31,080 nt of DNA. Source: CAZUTK01 sp964623265 (GTDB lineage: Bacteria; Electryoneota; B3-LCP). Shown here piece after piece: positions 1-7,985 of this stretch. How positions within the stretch are numbered: position 1 is the stretch's first letter; each line of letters opens with the position of its first letter. The position numbers were made by a program, and so were the translations under genes. The DNA lies in assembly GCA_964623265.1 (NCBI GenBank), contig CAZUTK010000033.1, forward strand, positions 1-31,080, written 5' to 3'. The notes below the pieces were generated by a model, which saw only the letters and a list, made by a program, of their open reading frames with translations, had not been told where the DNA came from and searched no databases.

Positions 1-126
1 ATTTCGATCCGCTGCTAACTCGGGGATGCCGATCCATCTGCAGATAGACAGGGGCAATATAATTCATCGGCGCGAGAATGTCAACCGGAAGAGGATTAGA
101 TTGTCGAACCATTCGGGTACGGAGAG

Positions 127-1041
127 ATGGGCAGCAATAGACCCTTTTTGAAATCCCGACTCATCCGCCGGGCGCAGATTCTGGGGGAATTGCGGCGGAT
201 TCTGAGGGATGTCGGCTACATTGAAGTGGAGACTCCCATTCGCGTTCGTTCGCCGGGGACGGACGTCAATATCGAAGCGTTCGCCAGCGAGGATCGCTAT
301 CTGATCACTTCCCCTGAATTTCATATGAAACGAATGCTGGCGCAAGGATTCCAGCGCATTTATCAGATCTGCCATTGTTTTCGGAAGGGCGAGCGGACGG
401 ATCTGCACAATCCCGAATTCAGCATGCTGGAGTTCTACGCCGCCGGGTTGAATTTATCCGGCATGATGGCGGAGTTTGAAGAGATCATCTGGAAGCTCGC
501 TGCTGCTGCGGGGGCGAAGGAGCTGGAGTACCAAGGGATACGGTGCGACCTGCAGCCACCCTGGGAACGGGTGAGCGTGGAGGAAGCTTTCTTGAGGTTT
601 GCCGGCTGGTCGCCGCTGGAGGCGTTCGATGAGGATCGGTTCTACTTCGATCTGGTGGACAAAGTGGATCGTCATCTGGGCGCGGGACATCCGACCATCC
701 TGCATCGCTATCCGGCGGAGTTAGCGATGCTCGCCGCACGCGATCCGGCGCGAACGGAGGCGGCGCTGCGGTTCGAAGTGTATTTCTGCGGAGTCGAAAT
801 CGCTAATGCCTTTGAAGAGCAGACGCAGATCGAGGAACAGCGCCGCAGATTCGAGAGGGACATCGAAAAACGCGAATCTAGGGGGCTGCCGCTTTATCCT
901 ACGGATGAGATCTTCCTGCAATCCTTGCCGGATCTGCCGCCTTGCAGCGGAATCGCCGTCGGCTTGGATCGTCTGATCATGTTGTTGACGGGGTCAAAGT
1001 CCATAGCGGATGTGATGGCGTTTCCCGATGAAGAGGTGTGA
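127..1041 (+). CDS. epmA: EF-P beta-lysylation protein EpmA (class II LysRS paralogue)
   Basis: A stand-alone class II lysyl-tRNA-synthetase catalytic core without the anticodon-binding domain, 304 aa (E. coli EpmA is about 325). Known family members activate (R)-beta-lysine as an adenylate and attach it to a conserved Lys of elongation factor P. Motif 1 is around G30-P37, motif 2 runs F85-F98 (FRKGERTDLHNPEF), and motif 3 is G275-R282 (GIAVGLDR). Residue A277 in motif 3 sits where EpmA has Ala and true LysRS has Gly, which argues for the EF-P enzyme rather than a truncated LysRS. The ATG at 127 follows the stop at 97; GGAG at 121-124 lies unusually close (2 nt) to it. The gene is the only one on the plus strand and ends 8 bp from the convergent aminomutase gene. 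No efp gene is in the window. Confidence 0.9.
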   Translation: MGSNRPFLKSRLIRRAQILGELRRILRDVGYIEVETPIRVRSPGTDVNIEAFASEDRYLITSPEFHMKRMLAQGFQRIYQICHCFRKGERTDLHNPEFSMLEFYAAGLNLSGMMAEFEEIIWKLAAAAGAKELEYQGIRCDLQPPWERVSVEEAFLRFAGWSPLEAFDEDRFYFDLVDKVDRHLGAGHPTILHRYPAELAMLAARDPARTEAALRFEVYFCGVEIANAFEEQTQIEEQRRRFERDIEKRESRGLPLYPTDEIFLQSLPDLPPCSGIAVGLDRLIMLLTGSKSIADVMAFPDEEV

Positions 1042-1049
1042 GGCGGGGA

Positions 1050-2891
1050 TCAATAGTAGTACCAGATAGAAGAGTAGTCTTTCGGATCTTCCCCGATGGC
1101 TTGCAGGCGTTGCAGGTATTCGTAGATCGAGACGTCCGTGTAGAGGTATGTATCCGTCAGAGCCAGCTTTTTTTCCCAGGGATGGAATTCGTACACCCGG
1201 CGACCGTCCGGCAGCAGGGCGATGACGGTGTGGTCTTGTTGCCGGTTCAGGTAATTTTTCCCCAATCCCGGCACATTGAAGACGGTGTCGTCTGTCCGCC
1301 AGATGCCCGGCGTGATCCGGGCTTCTTCTTTCCGGGCTTGCAGCATCCGCGCGACGGGGATGCGGTACCAATTAGTTTCTTCTTTTCCTTTCGGGGAGAA
1401 AGTGTAGTAGGGCTCGACCCCGATCAAACCCAGAATCCGCCTCAGTGCCACCAGTTCGAAGCGCCGGCTGTTGGCGAATGTGAAGACGACCTGATTGAAG
1501 ACCGCGAGACCGCGGCTGCGGAACTGCTGTACCGCGGCGGCGGCTTCGGGCGTCACTTCATACGGATGTTCGAAATGAGTGACGATGCAGACATCCCGTC
1601 GCCCCAGGACGAGATAGCCGGCGATTAAGTCCGCCAGCTCGGGCGTAATCCGCATCGGAAGCACCACCGGCGTCCTCGTGCCGATGCGGATGCGTTCGAC
1701 GTGGGGAATGGCGCTCAAGCGGTCCAGGATATCCTTCAGCCGTTCATCGCTCAAAATCAGCGGATCGCCGCCGGTCACCAGAATTTCGCGCAGTGAGGAG
1801 TGCCGCGCGATGAATTCCAGCGCCTGATCCAGTTGCTGCGGCGATGCCAAAGCTCGGGGATCCAGGCAGCCTTCGATCTCCCAGTTGCGCTGGCAGTAGA
1901 CGCAAATCTGGGCGCAGGTGTTATAAGGTTTCAGGATGGCGATCAGCGGGTACCGCCGCGTGATGAGATCCGCGGGCGAGGTGTCGCGTTCGAGCATAAA
2001 ATCGAAGGATTTTTCATGCTTGCGGCGGCCAGCCGCCATTTTCTCGGCGTACTCGATAGGTGGGATCACTTGCCGCCGCACCGCGCGGTCGCGGCCGCCG
2101 CCCGTCTGCGGATCCATCAGATGCGCATAATACGGCGTAATGCCGAAGGGGACGCGGTTTTGAAAGCTGATTTCGATCGCCCGCCGCTCCTCCCGATTCA
2201 ATTCCACCAGCTTCTCCAGTTCCTCCGCTTTGCGGATCACGTGGCGGATCTGCCAGCGCCAATCGTCCCAGTCTTTTCGATCAGCATGGAGCTGTTCAAG
2301 GATGTGTTCTCGATTTTTGCGACGCAGTCGTATGATTTTTCGATCCATTCCCGTCGCGTAGCGATTCACGTTTTTCAGGATTCGCTTCGCCATTTGATCC
2401 AGATCGTGGCTGCGTTCCAGCGCCGCTTCGCGGCCTTCCATGCGGCGGTATTTCGGGGGACGCTGCCCGCGGTACAATCCCGAACGCGAACGGCAGCCCG
2501 CCAAAAGCCGTTCCAGCTCCATCAAGAAATCCGGCTTCACCTGGTTCAAAGCGTCATCAACCGATTGCGGCGAAGCGAGTCTGCGGAGCAAGTTGACGAA
2601 ATTGAAGCCGGTCAGATGCTGGGAGCGTTCCGAAATCAGGTTTTTCATCATCTGAATGGCTTCCAGAGTGGTATCCCATTCGAGCGGATGGATGGGTTCA
2701 GGTTGGGTTTCCTGGCGGTGTTCGAGTCGGGCGAGGTGGGAATATAGCCGGCTGCGAGCCTCTTCATCGCTTCGGGATCTCCGCAACAGGCCGGCGATGA
2801 CCGGATTATAATGCCAGATCAGATCCAGTACTGCCAATGGATCGGCTGCTAGAGTAAGGGAAAGCTGATTCTCGATTTGAGACGACGGCAT
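1050..2891 (-). CDS. Long KamA-family radical SAM/PLP aminomutase, glutamate 2,3-aminomutase-like
   Basis: A 613-aa member of the lysine 2,3-aminomutase family. The radical SAM cluster motif CxxxCxxC is C326-C330-C333 (CAQICVYC), followed by R335 at the position of the substrate-carboxylate Arg of KamA. GGDPL lies downstream, and the PLP Schiff-base lysine is K545 (in PGLGK). The KamA-like core begins near D207 (DWDDWRWQ), leaving about 206 N-terminal residues that KamA (about 416 aa) and EpmB (about 342 aa) lack. By hand alignment with KamA, Asp293 is replaced by K501 and Asp330 by N539, as I recall for glutamate 2,3-aminomutase, so lysine is an unlikely substrate. Product may be beta-glutamate (a compatible solute); this is inference. 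ATG start at 2891 has no visible Shine-Dalgarno. Family assignment is firm; substrate is not. Confidence 0.85.
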   Translation of the reverse strand: MPSSQIENQLSLTLAADPLAVLDLIWHYNPVIAGLLRRSRSDEEARSRLYSHLARLEHRQETQPEPIHPLEWDTTLEAIQMMKNLISERSQHLTGFNFVNLLRRLASPQSVDDALNQVKPDFLMELERLLAGCRSRSGLYRGQRPPKYRRMEGREAALERSHDLDQMAKRILKNVNRYATGMDRKIIRLRRKNREHILEQLHADRKDWDDWRWQIRHVIRKAEELEKLVELNREERRAIEISFQNRVPFGITPYYAHLMDPQTGGGRDRAVRRQVIPPIEYAEKMAAGRRKHEKSFDFMLERDTSPADLITRRYPLIAILKPYNTCAQICVYCQRNWEIEGCLDPRALASPQQLDQALEFIARHSSLREILVTGGDPLILSDERLKDILDRLSAIPHVERIRIGTRTPVVLPMRITPELADLIAGYLVLGRRDVCIVTHFEHPYEVTPEAAAAVQQFRSRGLAVFNQVVFTFANSRRFELVALRRILGLIGVEPYYTFSPKGKEETNWYRIPVARMLQARKEEARITPGIWRTDDTVFNVPGLGKNYLNRQQDHTVIALLPDGRRVYEFHPWEKKLALTDTYLYTDVSIYEYLQRLQAIGEDPKDYSSIWYYY

Positions 2892-2947
2892 ATTCGCGAT
2901 GTGTGAAAAACATTGCGGCGGGCAAAGGCGGAAAAATTTCAGCCACC

Positions 2948-2976
2948 TATATAATTTTACGTTTGTGGATCGAAAT
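2948..2976 (-). promoter_or_regulatory. Possible promoter of the aminomutase gene (weak)
   Basis: A short AT-rich island in otherwise GC-rich DNA. On the minus strand it reads TTTCGA, a 16-nt spacer, then TATATA, with an overlapping TAAAAT at 2954-2959, roughly 57 nt before the aminomutase start. The -35 match is poor (3 of 6), so this is a suggestion from composition and position only. The rest of the gap 2892-3103 shows a small GC hairpin (CCGCC 3035-3039 / GGCGG 3045-3049) just past the end of the flagellar cluster. It has no T tract and could be a weak terminator. Confidence 0.25.
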
Positions 2977-3103
2977 GGATCCGAAGTTTAGAAAATGTGC
3001 GGCGCAGGCGGATTTGAAGCGGAAGGTAGGATCACCGCCGGATGGGCGGCTGATTCAATTCGGATTGCGAGGTAAGATGAAATCTGGATGTTCAGGAGAG
3101 GAT

Positions 3104-4141
3104 CTACGCTGTGAAATTCCGGTTCGGCTTTTCCGGCTGATTTCTCCAGAACAGCGCCCGCAGCCTCTCCGGATCGTCCCGTCGCAAGAATTCCATCATT
3201 TCCACCTCGATGTCTTTGACGGAGAGCTGCGCGACGAGATCCGTCTTTCTTTCGTCGTCATCCAGATCGGGATCCGGATCCGCCTGAGCGGATATATGGG
3301 TTCGGAACGAGATTCTGCCGCCGCCGCGCCCGACTTCGATGACGAGGTTCGGCATTACGGGATGATCCGTCAGGCGCAGCCTGACGGCGTCCTCACGAAC
3401 TTCGACGAGGCGAAAAGGCAAAAGGTAATTGTCGGCGGCGATGCAGAAGCGGCTGAGAAGAGCGGCGGCGTTGCGGTTCAGGAGGTGAAGGGCTTCTTCT
3501 TCGCGTTGGCGCTGGAACCCGTTTTGATGGGCATCGTTGCGAAAGGCATCCGCCGCATCCGGGGCAGTGGTTTGATCGCAGAGGGCATAAATCTCATAGT
3601 AGAGGTCGGCATTGATCGGGCTGGGGACGGTCGTCGTCGGCGGATTCAGCGTGATGCCGCGAAGGTAGTAGCTGAGCAGGGCGAAGGCATCCGTTCCGGC
3701 GCGGATACCCCGCGTCCAGAGGATCGCCAGCACCCAGGCATCGGAAGGATCCACACCGGGGAAATGGCTGAATTTACGGCAGCGTTCGAGACGTTCCTGA
3801 AATTCGATGATGTCCAGTGAATCCGGCTGGTTGCCCAGCGATTTCAGCAGGCGGGCGATCTGATCCGGAGTTTCGATTTGGGGCGGCGGAGCCGGCGGAC
3901 GGGGTTCATCCTGGATGCGCAGGTACACGCGATCGTCCTGCACTTCCACCTGCGCCGTCAGGCGCTGTCCTTCTTCCAGTTCCAGATCCGAGGAAGCGTC
4001 GAAGAGAATGCCTTCCGCCGCGACGCGGAAACGTCCCTGGCTGATCCGTTTGACGACTCTTCCGCGCACGGTCTGTCCGGGCAGCAGCGCCTTCGGTTCG
4101 GCGTCGAATTTCTCGATCCTTTGCGTGCCGCGGATTTTCAT
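3104..4141 (-). CDS. OB-like/FliK N-terminal-like protein at the end of the flagellar operon
   Basis: 345 aa, no signal peptide or membrane segment. Residues about 18-80 form a compact beta-rich module (LLPGQTVRGRVV ... LELEEGQRLTAQVEV ... VYLRIQ) like the N-terminal domain of many FliK/hook-length-type proteins outside Enterobacteria. The middle (about 95-215) is predicted helical. Residues about 245-290 form a second beta-rich segment (LLPFRLVEV ... LVIEVGRGGGRISF), and the tail is acidic to basic. There is no convincing Flg_hook signature, and the canonical FliK is elsewhere (27796-30240). The start overlaps the upstream stop (ATGA at 4138-4141), so it is translationally coupled to the TPR protein gene and is the last gene of the cluster. 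A role in export or hook assembly is inferred only from this module and context. Confidence 0.6.
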   Translation of the reverse strand: MKIRGTQRIEKFDAEPKALLPGQTVRGRVVKRISQGRFRVAAEGILFDASSDLELEEGQRLTAQVEVQDDRVYLRIQDEPRPPAPPPQIETPDQIARLLKSLGNQPDSLDIIEFQERLERCRKFSHFPGVDPSDAWVLAILWTRGIRAGTDAFALLSYYLRGITLNPPTTTVPSPINADLYYEIYALCDQTTAPDAADAFRNDAHQNGFQRQREEEALHLLNRNAAALLSRFCIAADNYLLPFRLVEVREDAVRLRLTDHPVMPNLVIEVGRGGGRISFRTHISAQADPDPDLDDDERKTDLVAQLSVKDIEVEMMEFLRRDDPERLRALFWRNQPEKPNRNFTA

Positions 4142-5421
4142 TTTGCAGCGGGCGCTTTCGACTTCTCTTCGCGCATCAAGTTGAGGATCAAGCGGACCTC
4201 GTCTTGTCCCATATTCAATTTTTCGGCGATCGCGGGGATGCTCATGCCTGCGTCGTAAAGACTCTGCACTTCGCGGGCGGTTTCTTCGGCTTTTCGCGTC
4301 TGTTCGGCGATTTCCTTATCCTCTTGAGATGGGGGTGCCGGTTCAGCCGGCGGGCGTTCTTTAGGGGCGGATTCCGGTTCGTCTTCGTTTTCCAGCAGTG
4401 CGGCGATCGTGCGGTTCAATTCCCGTTGTTTATAGTAGAGCAAAGCGACGGCGCAGATCAGCATCACAACGACGAACAGCAGGAAGTAGAGGAGAAAGCC
4501 GGGACTTTTTTCCTCTGGTTTCTGGGAGGGCTTCCCGAGGGCAGTGTCGGTGGGGGGGGCAGAGATCTCATCTGCGGCGGGCGACATCCGCTGATTCTTT
4601 CTGGACGCAGCGAAAAACTCTTCCCATTGTTCGATCTCATCGGTCGAGCGCCCCAGTTGACGGTAGATGGAAGCCAGTTCCGTCAATGCCTGCCGGGTAT
4701 AGACGGAATCCGTCTTCGCCGCCTGGAGGTGGCTGATCGCCTCGTCGTATTGACCCCCTTTGCGCGCCAGCAGCCCCAGCAGATAGTGCGCTTCCGAGAG
4801 TTTGGGATTTACCCGCAGCGCTCGGCGGAAGGCGTCGTACGCCTCTTTTTCGCGCTTGGCAGCCAGCAATTGCTTGCCGTTTTCCAGATCGTTTCCGCTG
4901 CTCGGCGCGACAGTCGCTTTCGCTTCGGCGGCGGGTGGAATCGGTTTCGATTCCTTAGCCTGACTGTTTTTCGGAGGAGTAGACGAGGGCTTTTCGCGGT
5001 CAGTAGTGGTTGCGGGTACGGTTCCGGTGCCGGTTGCTGGTGCAGGTGCGATATCGAGGATCAGGCTGAAGGGTTTCTCCGTCGTTCTCGCGACGATCTT
5101 GACGGCTCGATGAAACTTGAGATCCAGAAATACGAGGTTGGATTCCGCTTCGGCGGCGGCGGATTTCAACAGCGCGTCTCTCATTGAGCGGATTTGCGAT
5201 AGGACGCCGGGAGAGACGCGGCAGTCGGCGATGGTGATTTCCGCGCCGGATCCATTCCCCGTCTGACGGATGTGGTATGCCAGCTTCTCGTCGAAGCGCA
5301 GAACGATGATCGAAAACTGTTCGGCGGGGTGGTGGGAGGATTGCACGCCGGTCAGCTCGCCCCCGATTGCGGTGCCGATTAAAATCGCCGGGAAGATGCA
5401 TAATAGAAATGAACTGCGCAC
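4138..5421 (-). CDS. Membrane-anchored TPR protein with DUF2802-like HTH tail
   Basis: 427 aa. Residues 1-20 look like a signal peptide. About 30-125 is a beta-rich region resembling AMIN-type domains (LDLKFHRAVKIVAR). Next come a Pro/Thr/Lys-rich linker, TPR helices at about 180-270 (EAYDAFRRALRVNP, AHYLLGLLARKGGQYDEAI), and one transmembrane helix near 305-331. A charged cytoplasmic stretch precedes a C-terminal helix-turn-helix-like motif at about 385-420 (MSIPAIAEKLNMGQDEVRLI), typical of DUF2802/DUF6115 proteins that often follow fliA in flagellar operons. The start is GTG at 5419-5421, with AGAGGA seven bases upstream in the 12-bp gap after the preceding gene. The topology would join a periplasmic AMIN/TPR domain to a cytoplasmic HTH-like tail. 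Function is not known. Confidence 0.65.
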   Translation of the reverse strand: MRSSFLLCIFPAILIGTAIGGELTGVQSSHHPAEQFSIIVLRFDEKLAYHIRQTGNGSGAEITIADCRVSPGVLSQIRSMRDALLKSAAAEAESNLVFLDLKFHRAVKIVARTTEKPFSLILDIAPAPATGTGTVPATTTDREKPSSTPPKNSQAKESKPIPPAAEAKATVAPSSGNDLENGKQLLAAKREKEAYDAFRRALRVNPKLSEAHYLLGLLARKGGQYDEAISHLQAAKTDSVYTRQALTELASIYRQLGRSTDEIEQWEEFFAASRKNQRMSPAADEISAPPTDTALGKPSQKPEEKSPGFLLYFLLFVVVMLICAVALLYYKQRELNRTIAALLENEDEPESAPKERPPAEPAPPSQEDKEIAEQTRKAEETAREVQSLYDAGMSIPAIAEKLNMGQDEVRLILNLMREEKSKAPAAK

Positions 5422-5433
5422 GGCTGGTTCCTC

Positions 5434-6834
5434 TTACTGATCCTTATCATCCTCTCTGCTGCCGATGTCCACCATTTTCGTGGAGCCCAGATAGGAGACC
5501 GTCTTGAGTTCTTCGATTTTTTCCAATTTCTTGATGACGTTCTGGATGCGAAAACAGTTGTCCTGGATGACCTTCAATCGGGAGCTGATTTTCGGATCGC
5601 CGATCTGCTGGATCTCTTTTTCCATTAGGAAGAGGTTGCCCAGCACCGCCGTCAGCGGGTTGTTGATCTCATGATTCAAGGTGATGACGGTCTGAGTATA
5701 AGCGGCGAGGCGTTCCGACTCGAGGAGTTTTTTCTGCAGATGATAGACTTCGGTGACATCGCGCATAATCCCCAGAGCGCCGATGCGCTGCCCCTTTTCA
5801 TTCTTCAAAGCCACCAGGTTGACGGTGTATTTGCGCTGGAGCCCGAGCCGAGTCTTCAATTCATAGTCGAAGATCTGCGTGATGCCCCGCGTCAAAGTGC
5901 TCTTGATGCGATTGCGGATTTCCGGTTGTTTGAAGAACGCTGCATAGGATTGCTTCGCCAGTTCGTTTTTATCGCCGATTTCTTCGAAACGCGGATTGAT
6001 GTAGTTGAAGTGCCCCTGTTCATCCAGGGAGAAGATGATGTCGCCGGCGTTTTCGAGGAGGCGGAAGAGGAAATCCTTGGTGTTGGAGATGACGCGGGCG
6101 CTGAGGGCGTTCTGGATGGCGACTGCAGCATGCGATACTGCGAAGTAGAGGATGCGCAGGTTCTGGGTGGTGAATTCATCCGAGCTGCGGGTGGTCGTCA
6201 AGAGGGCGACGCCCAGGGGATGATCACCGGCGATCAGGGGTGCCAGGATCAGGTTGGCTGCCGGCGGGGCTGTGCTTGCGCCGAAACTCTCCATCCAGGG
6301 CAGGACCAGGGGTCTGCGCTGCGAAACGACCCATTCGAGGATTCCCTCTTCATATTGATCCGTTGCGGCTTTTTGAATGAGGGGCGAAACCGGACCGATC
6401 GGTTCGAGGCCGCTGTCGTCGTTGACGAAGAGAAATATCCCCATCTCCTCAAAGTCCAAGATTTTCCGCAGGATCGGAAAGAGAGTTTCCACTACCAGCC
6501 GGGGATCCTTCTGGGTGCGCAGGATATTGCTGAGTTCTTGAATGCTCAGGAATTCATTCAACGAATGCTGCAGGCGATCGCGGGAAGTGCGCAGCTCTGC
6601 GATGCGGGATTCGAGTTCGGCGATGTGCGCCTGAAGGTTCGCTATTCGTTCTTCGAAAGTTTTCAGGAGAGCGGAGGCATTTTGTTCAGGAGTCGCTTGC
6701 TGCTGAGAAGGGGGCGGTGTTCTCACGCGGCGGTTTTCCTCCTCTCGGTGATCGCCCGCCTTTTTTTGCGCGGAGTGCGCTTCACCGCGCTTCGGGTTGT
6801 CGTCAAAAGACGATCTGTCTCGCTCGCTCTTCAT
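5434..6834 (-). CDS. GAF-PAS-HisKA protein lacking a histidine-kinase ATPase domain
   Basis: 466 aa. A hydrophilic N-terminus leads into a coiled coil (about 55-95), a GAF domain (about 95-245), a PAS domain (about 255-370; GHFNYINPRFEEIG ... LGIMRDVTE) and a dimerisation/histidine phosphotransfer helix pair with the H-box NHEINNPL. The predicted phospho-His is H388. The protein ends about 78 residues after this His, where kinases continue with a catalytic ATPase domain; no N, G1 or G2 box exists here. The neighbouring TPR gene follows normally after 12 bp, so this looks like the native end rather than a frameshift. It may be a phospho-acceptor, a dimerisation partner or a sensor scaffold. 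It lies 18 bp downstream of the HDOD gene. Confidence 0.85.
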   Translation of the reverse strand: MKSERDRSSFDDNPKRGEAHSAQKKAGDHREEENRRVRTPPPSQQQATPEQNASALLKTFEERIANLQAHIAELESRIAELRTSRDRLQHSLNEFLSIQELSNILRTQKDPRLVVETLFPILRKILDFEEMGIFLFVNDDSGLEPIGPVSPLIQKAATDQYEEGILEWVVSQRRPLVLPWMESFGASTAPPAANLILAPLIAGDHPLGVALLTTTRSSDEFTTQNLRILYFAVSHAAVAIQNALSARVISNTKDFLFRLLENAGDIIFSLDEQGHFNYINPRFEEIGDKNELAKQSYAAFFKQPEIRNRIKSTLTRGITQIFDYELKTRLGLQRKYTVNLVALKNEKGQRIGALGIMRDVTEVYHLQKKLLESERLAAYTQTVITLNHEINNPLTAVLGNLFLMEKEIQQIGDPKISSRLKVIQDNCFRIQNVIKKLEKIEELKTVSYLGSTKMVDIGSREDDKDQ

Positions 6835-6852
6835 AAATAATTCGGAAATTCG

Positions 6853-7959
6853 TCATCCTCCCAATCCGCGCGCCGTTCGGATGCTGTCCACGATGTCGGC
6901 GGAACGGTGGATCTCGCGGCTCAGCCGATCCAGGTAAGATGAGAAATCGGGCGTGTCATACGCGTCTTTCTTCAGCCGCAGAATGGAGATCATCTCCGCC
7001 GTGACTTCCGCCTCCACGCCGGGGAGAGTGTGTTCCGGGTGAGCTCGGTGCACTAAGATATCGGTGAAAGCGACGGCGAGAGCCAGTTTTTCCGGCGGCG
7101 GAAGTTTTGCGCCCGGCACGGCTTCGCAGATGGACGCGGGAGACCGCGATCCACGAGTTTCCTGCCGCGCAGGTGAGGCAGAATCAGAATACTTCTGCAT
7201 AGGTGCCGTGCCTCCGTGATGATCGCGCACCGCTTCCACCAGCCAATTCGGGAGATTCCAGCAATCCAGCAGCCAGGCTCCGGCGATCGGGTGTGTCACC
7301 TGGAAATTCTCTTCTTCTGCGACGAGCAGAGGGACGTTTTCCATTTGAACGCGGTGTAGGACATCTTTGTACTCTTCTGGGAAATAACGGCCGAGAAACA
7401 TTTTGCCGATGTCGTGGATCAAACCGGCGATGAAGCCTTCCCCCGGATTGGCGCCGCCGGACAGTTTATAGATCATACGACAGCCGACCGCCGAAGTTAG
7501 AGAATGCTGCCAGAAGGATTCGATATCGAAGGGGAGGTCGTCGTCCACATTAAAGAAGCAGTCCGTGATGATGACCGAAAGGCAGAGGTCGCGCACGGCT
7601 TCGAAGCCGAGCACGGCGATCGCCAGATTGACCGTGCCGATGCGCCGGGGGAAGCCGTAGAAGGCGGAATTGGCGAGACGCAGGAGACGGGAAGCCAGCG
7701 CGGGGTCTGCGGAGATCAGGTTCGCCAGACTGGAAGCCGATGTTTCCGGGTTATCCACCGCGTCCAGCAGCTGTGTGGCGATGGCGGGCAGAGCCGGCAA
7801 GGCGTCCACGCGGGAAGCCAGCCTCTGAATCGGTTCCGAATCGGCGAAGCTAACGATCGGTTCAGCCGGTACTGCATCGGCGGTCGTCACTTCGGGATAG
7901 TGTGTGTGCGCCATAACGACATCAGATTCGAATTCTATTGGATCAGATATTTTTTTCAA
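6853..7959 (-). CDS. HDOD domain signalling protein
   Basis: 368 aa. A variable N-terminus is followed by an HDOD domain at about 50-250 (LPALPAIATQLLDAVDNP, ISADPALASRLLRLANSAFYG, FIAGLIHDIGKMFLG), then a Pro-rich insertion and a helical C-terminus. HDOD proteins are HD-domain relatives that usually lack phosphodiesterase activity and act as signalling adaptors, some in motility regulation. The frame opens at a TTG (7957-7959) with a weak GGA about 9 nt upstream; an in-frame ATG at 7912-7914 (Met16) is an alternative that leaves the domain intact. It directly follows fliA (26-bp gap) and precedes the GAF-PAS-HisKA gene, suggesting a shared late-flagellar or chemosensory regulatory role. Confidence 0.85.
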   Translation of the reverse strand: MKKISDPIEFESDVVMAHTHYPEVTTADAVPAEPIVSFADSEPIQRLASRVDALPALPAIATQLLDAVDNPETSASSLANLISADPALASRLLRLANSAFYGFPRRIGTVNLAIAVLGFEAVRDLCLSVIITDCFFNVDDDLPFDIESFWQHSLTSAVGCRMIYKLSGGANPGEGFIAGLIHDIGKMFLGRYFPEEYKDVLHRVQMENVPLLVAEEENFQVTHPIAGAWLLDCWNLPNWLVEAVRDHHGGTAPMQKYSDSASPARQETRGSRSPASICEAVPGAKLPPPEKLALAVAFTDILVHRAHPEHTLPGVEAEVTAEMISILRLKKDAYDTPDFSSYLDRLSREIHRSADIVDSIRTARGLGG

Positions 7960-7985
7960 TCATCTGTTTCCGGTTTTTTTTCGAT

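Noticed and set aside
58..63. Perfect TATAAT upstream of epmA as a promoter
   Set aside because: No -35-like hexamer at 16-18 bp and no extended -10; a lone hexamer is not enough.
2..151. Open frame on the plus strand overlapping the epmA start, possibly the 3' end of an upstream gene
   Set aside because: About 50 codons open by chance in GC-rich DNA; the peptide resembles nothing I know, including the EF-P C-terminus.
1050..2891. Calling the aminomutase EpmB or lysine 2,3-aminomutase
   Set aside because: Length, N-terminal extension and Lys/Asn at the two substrate-binding Asp positions disagree.
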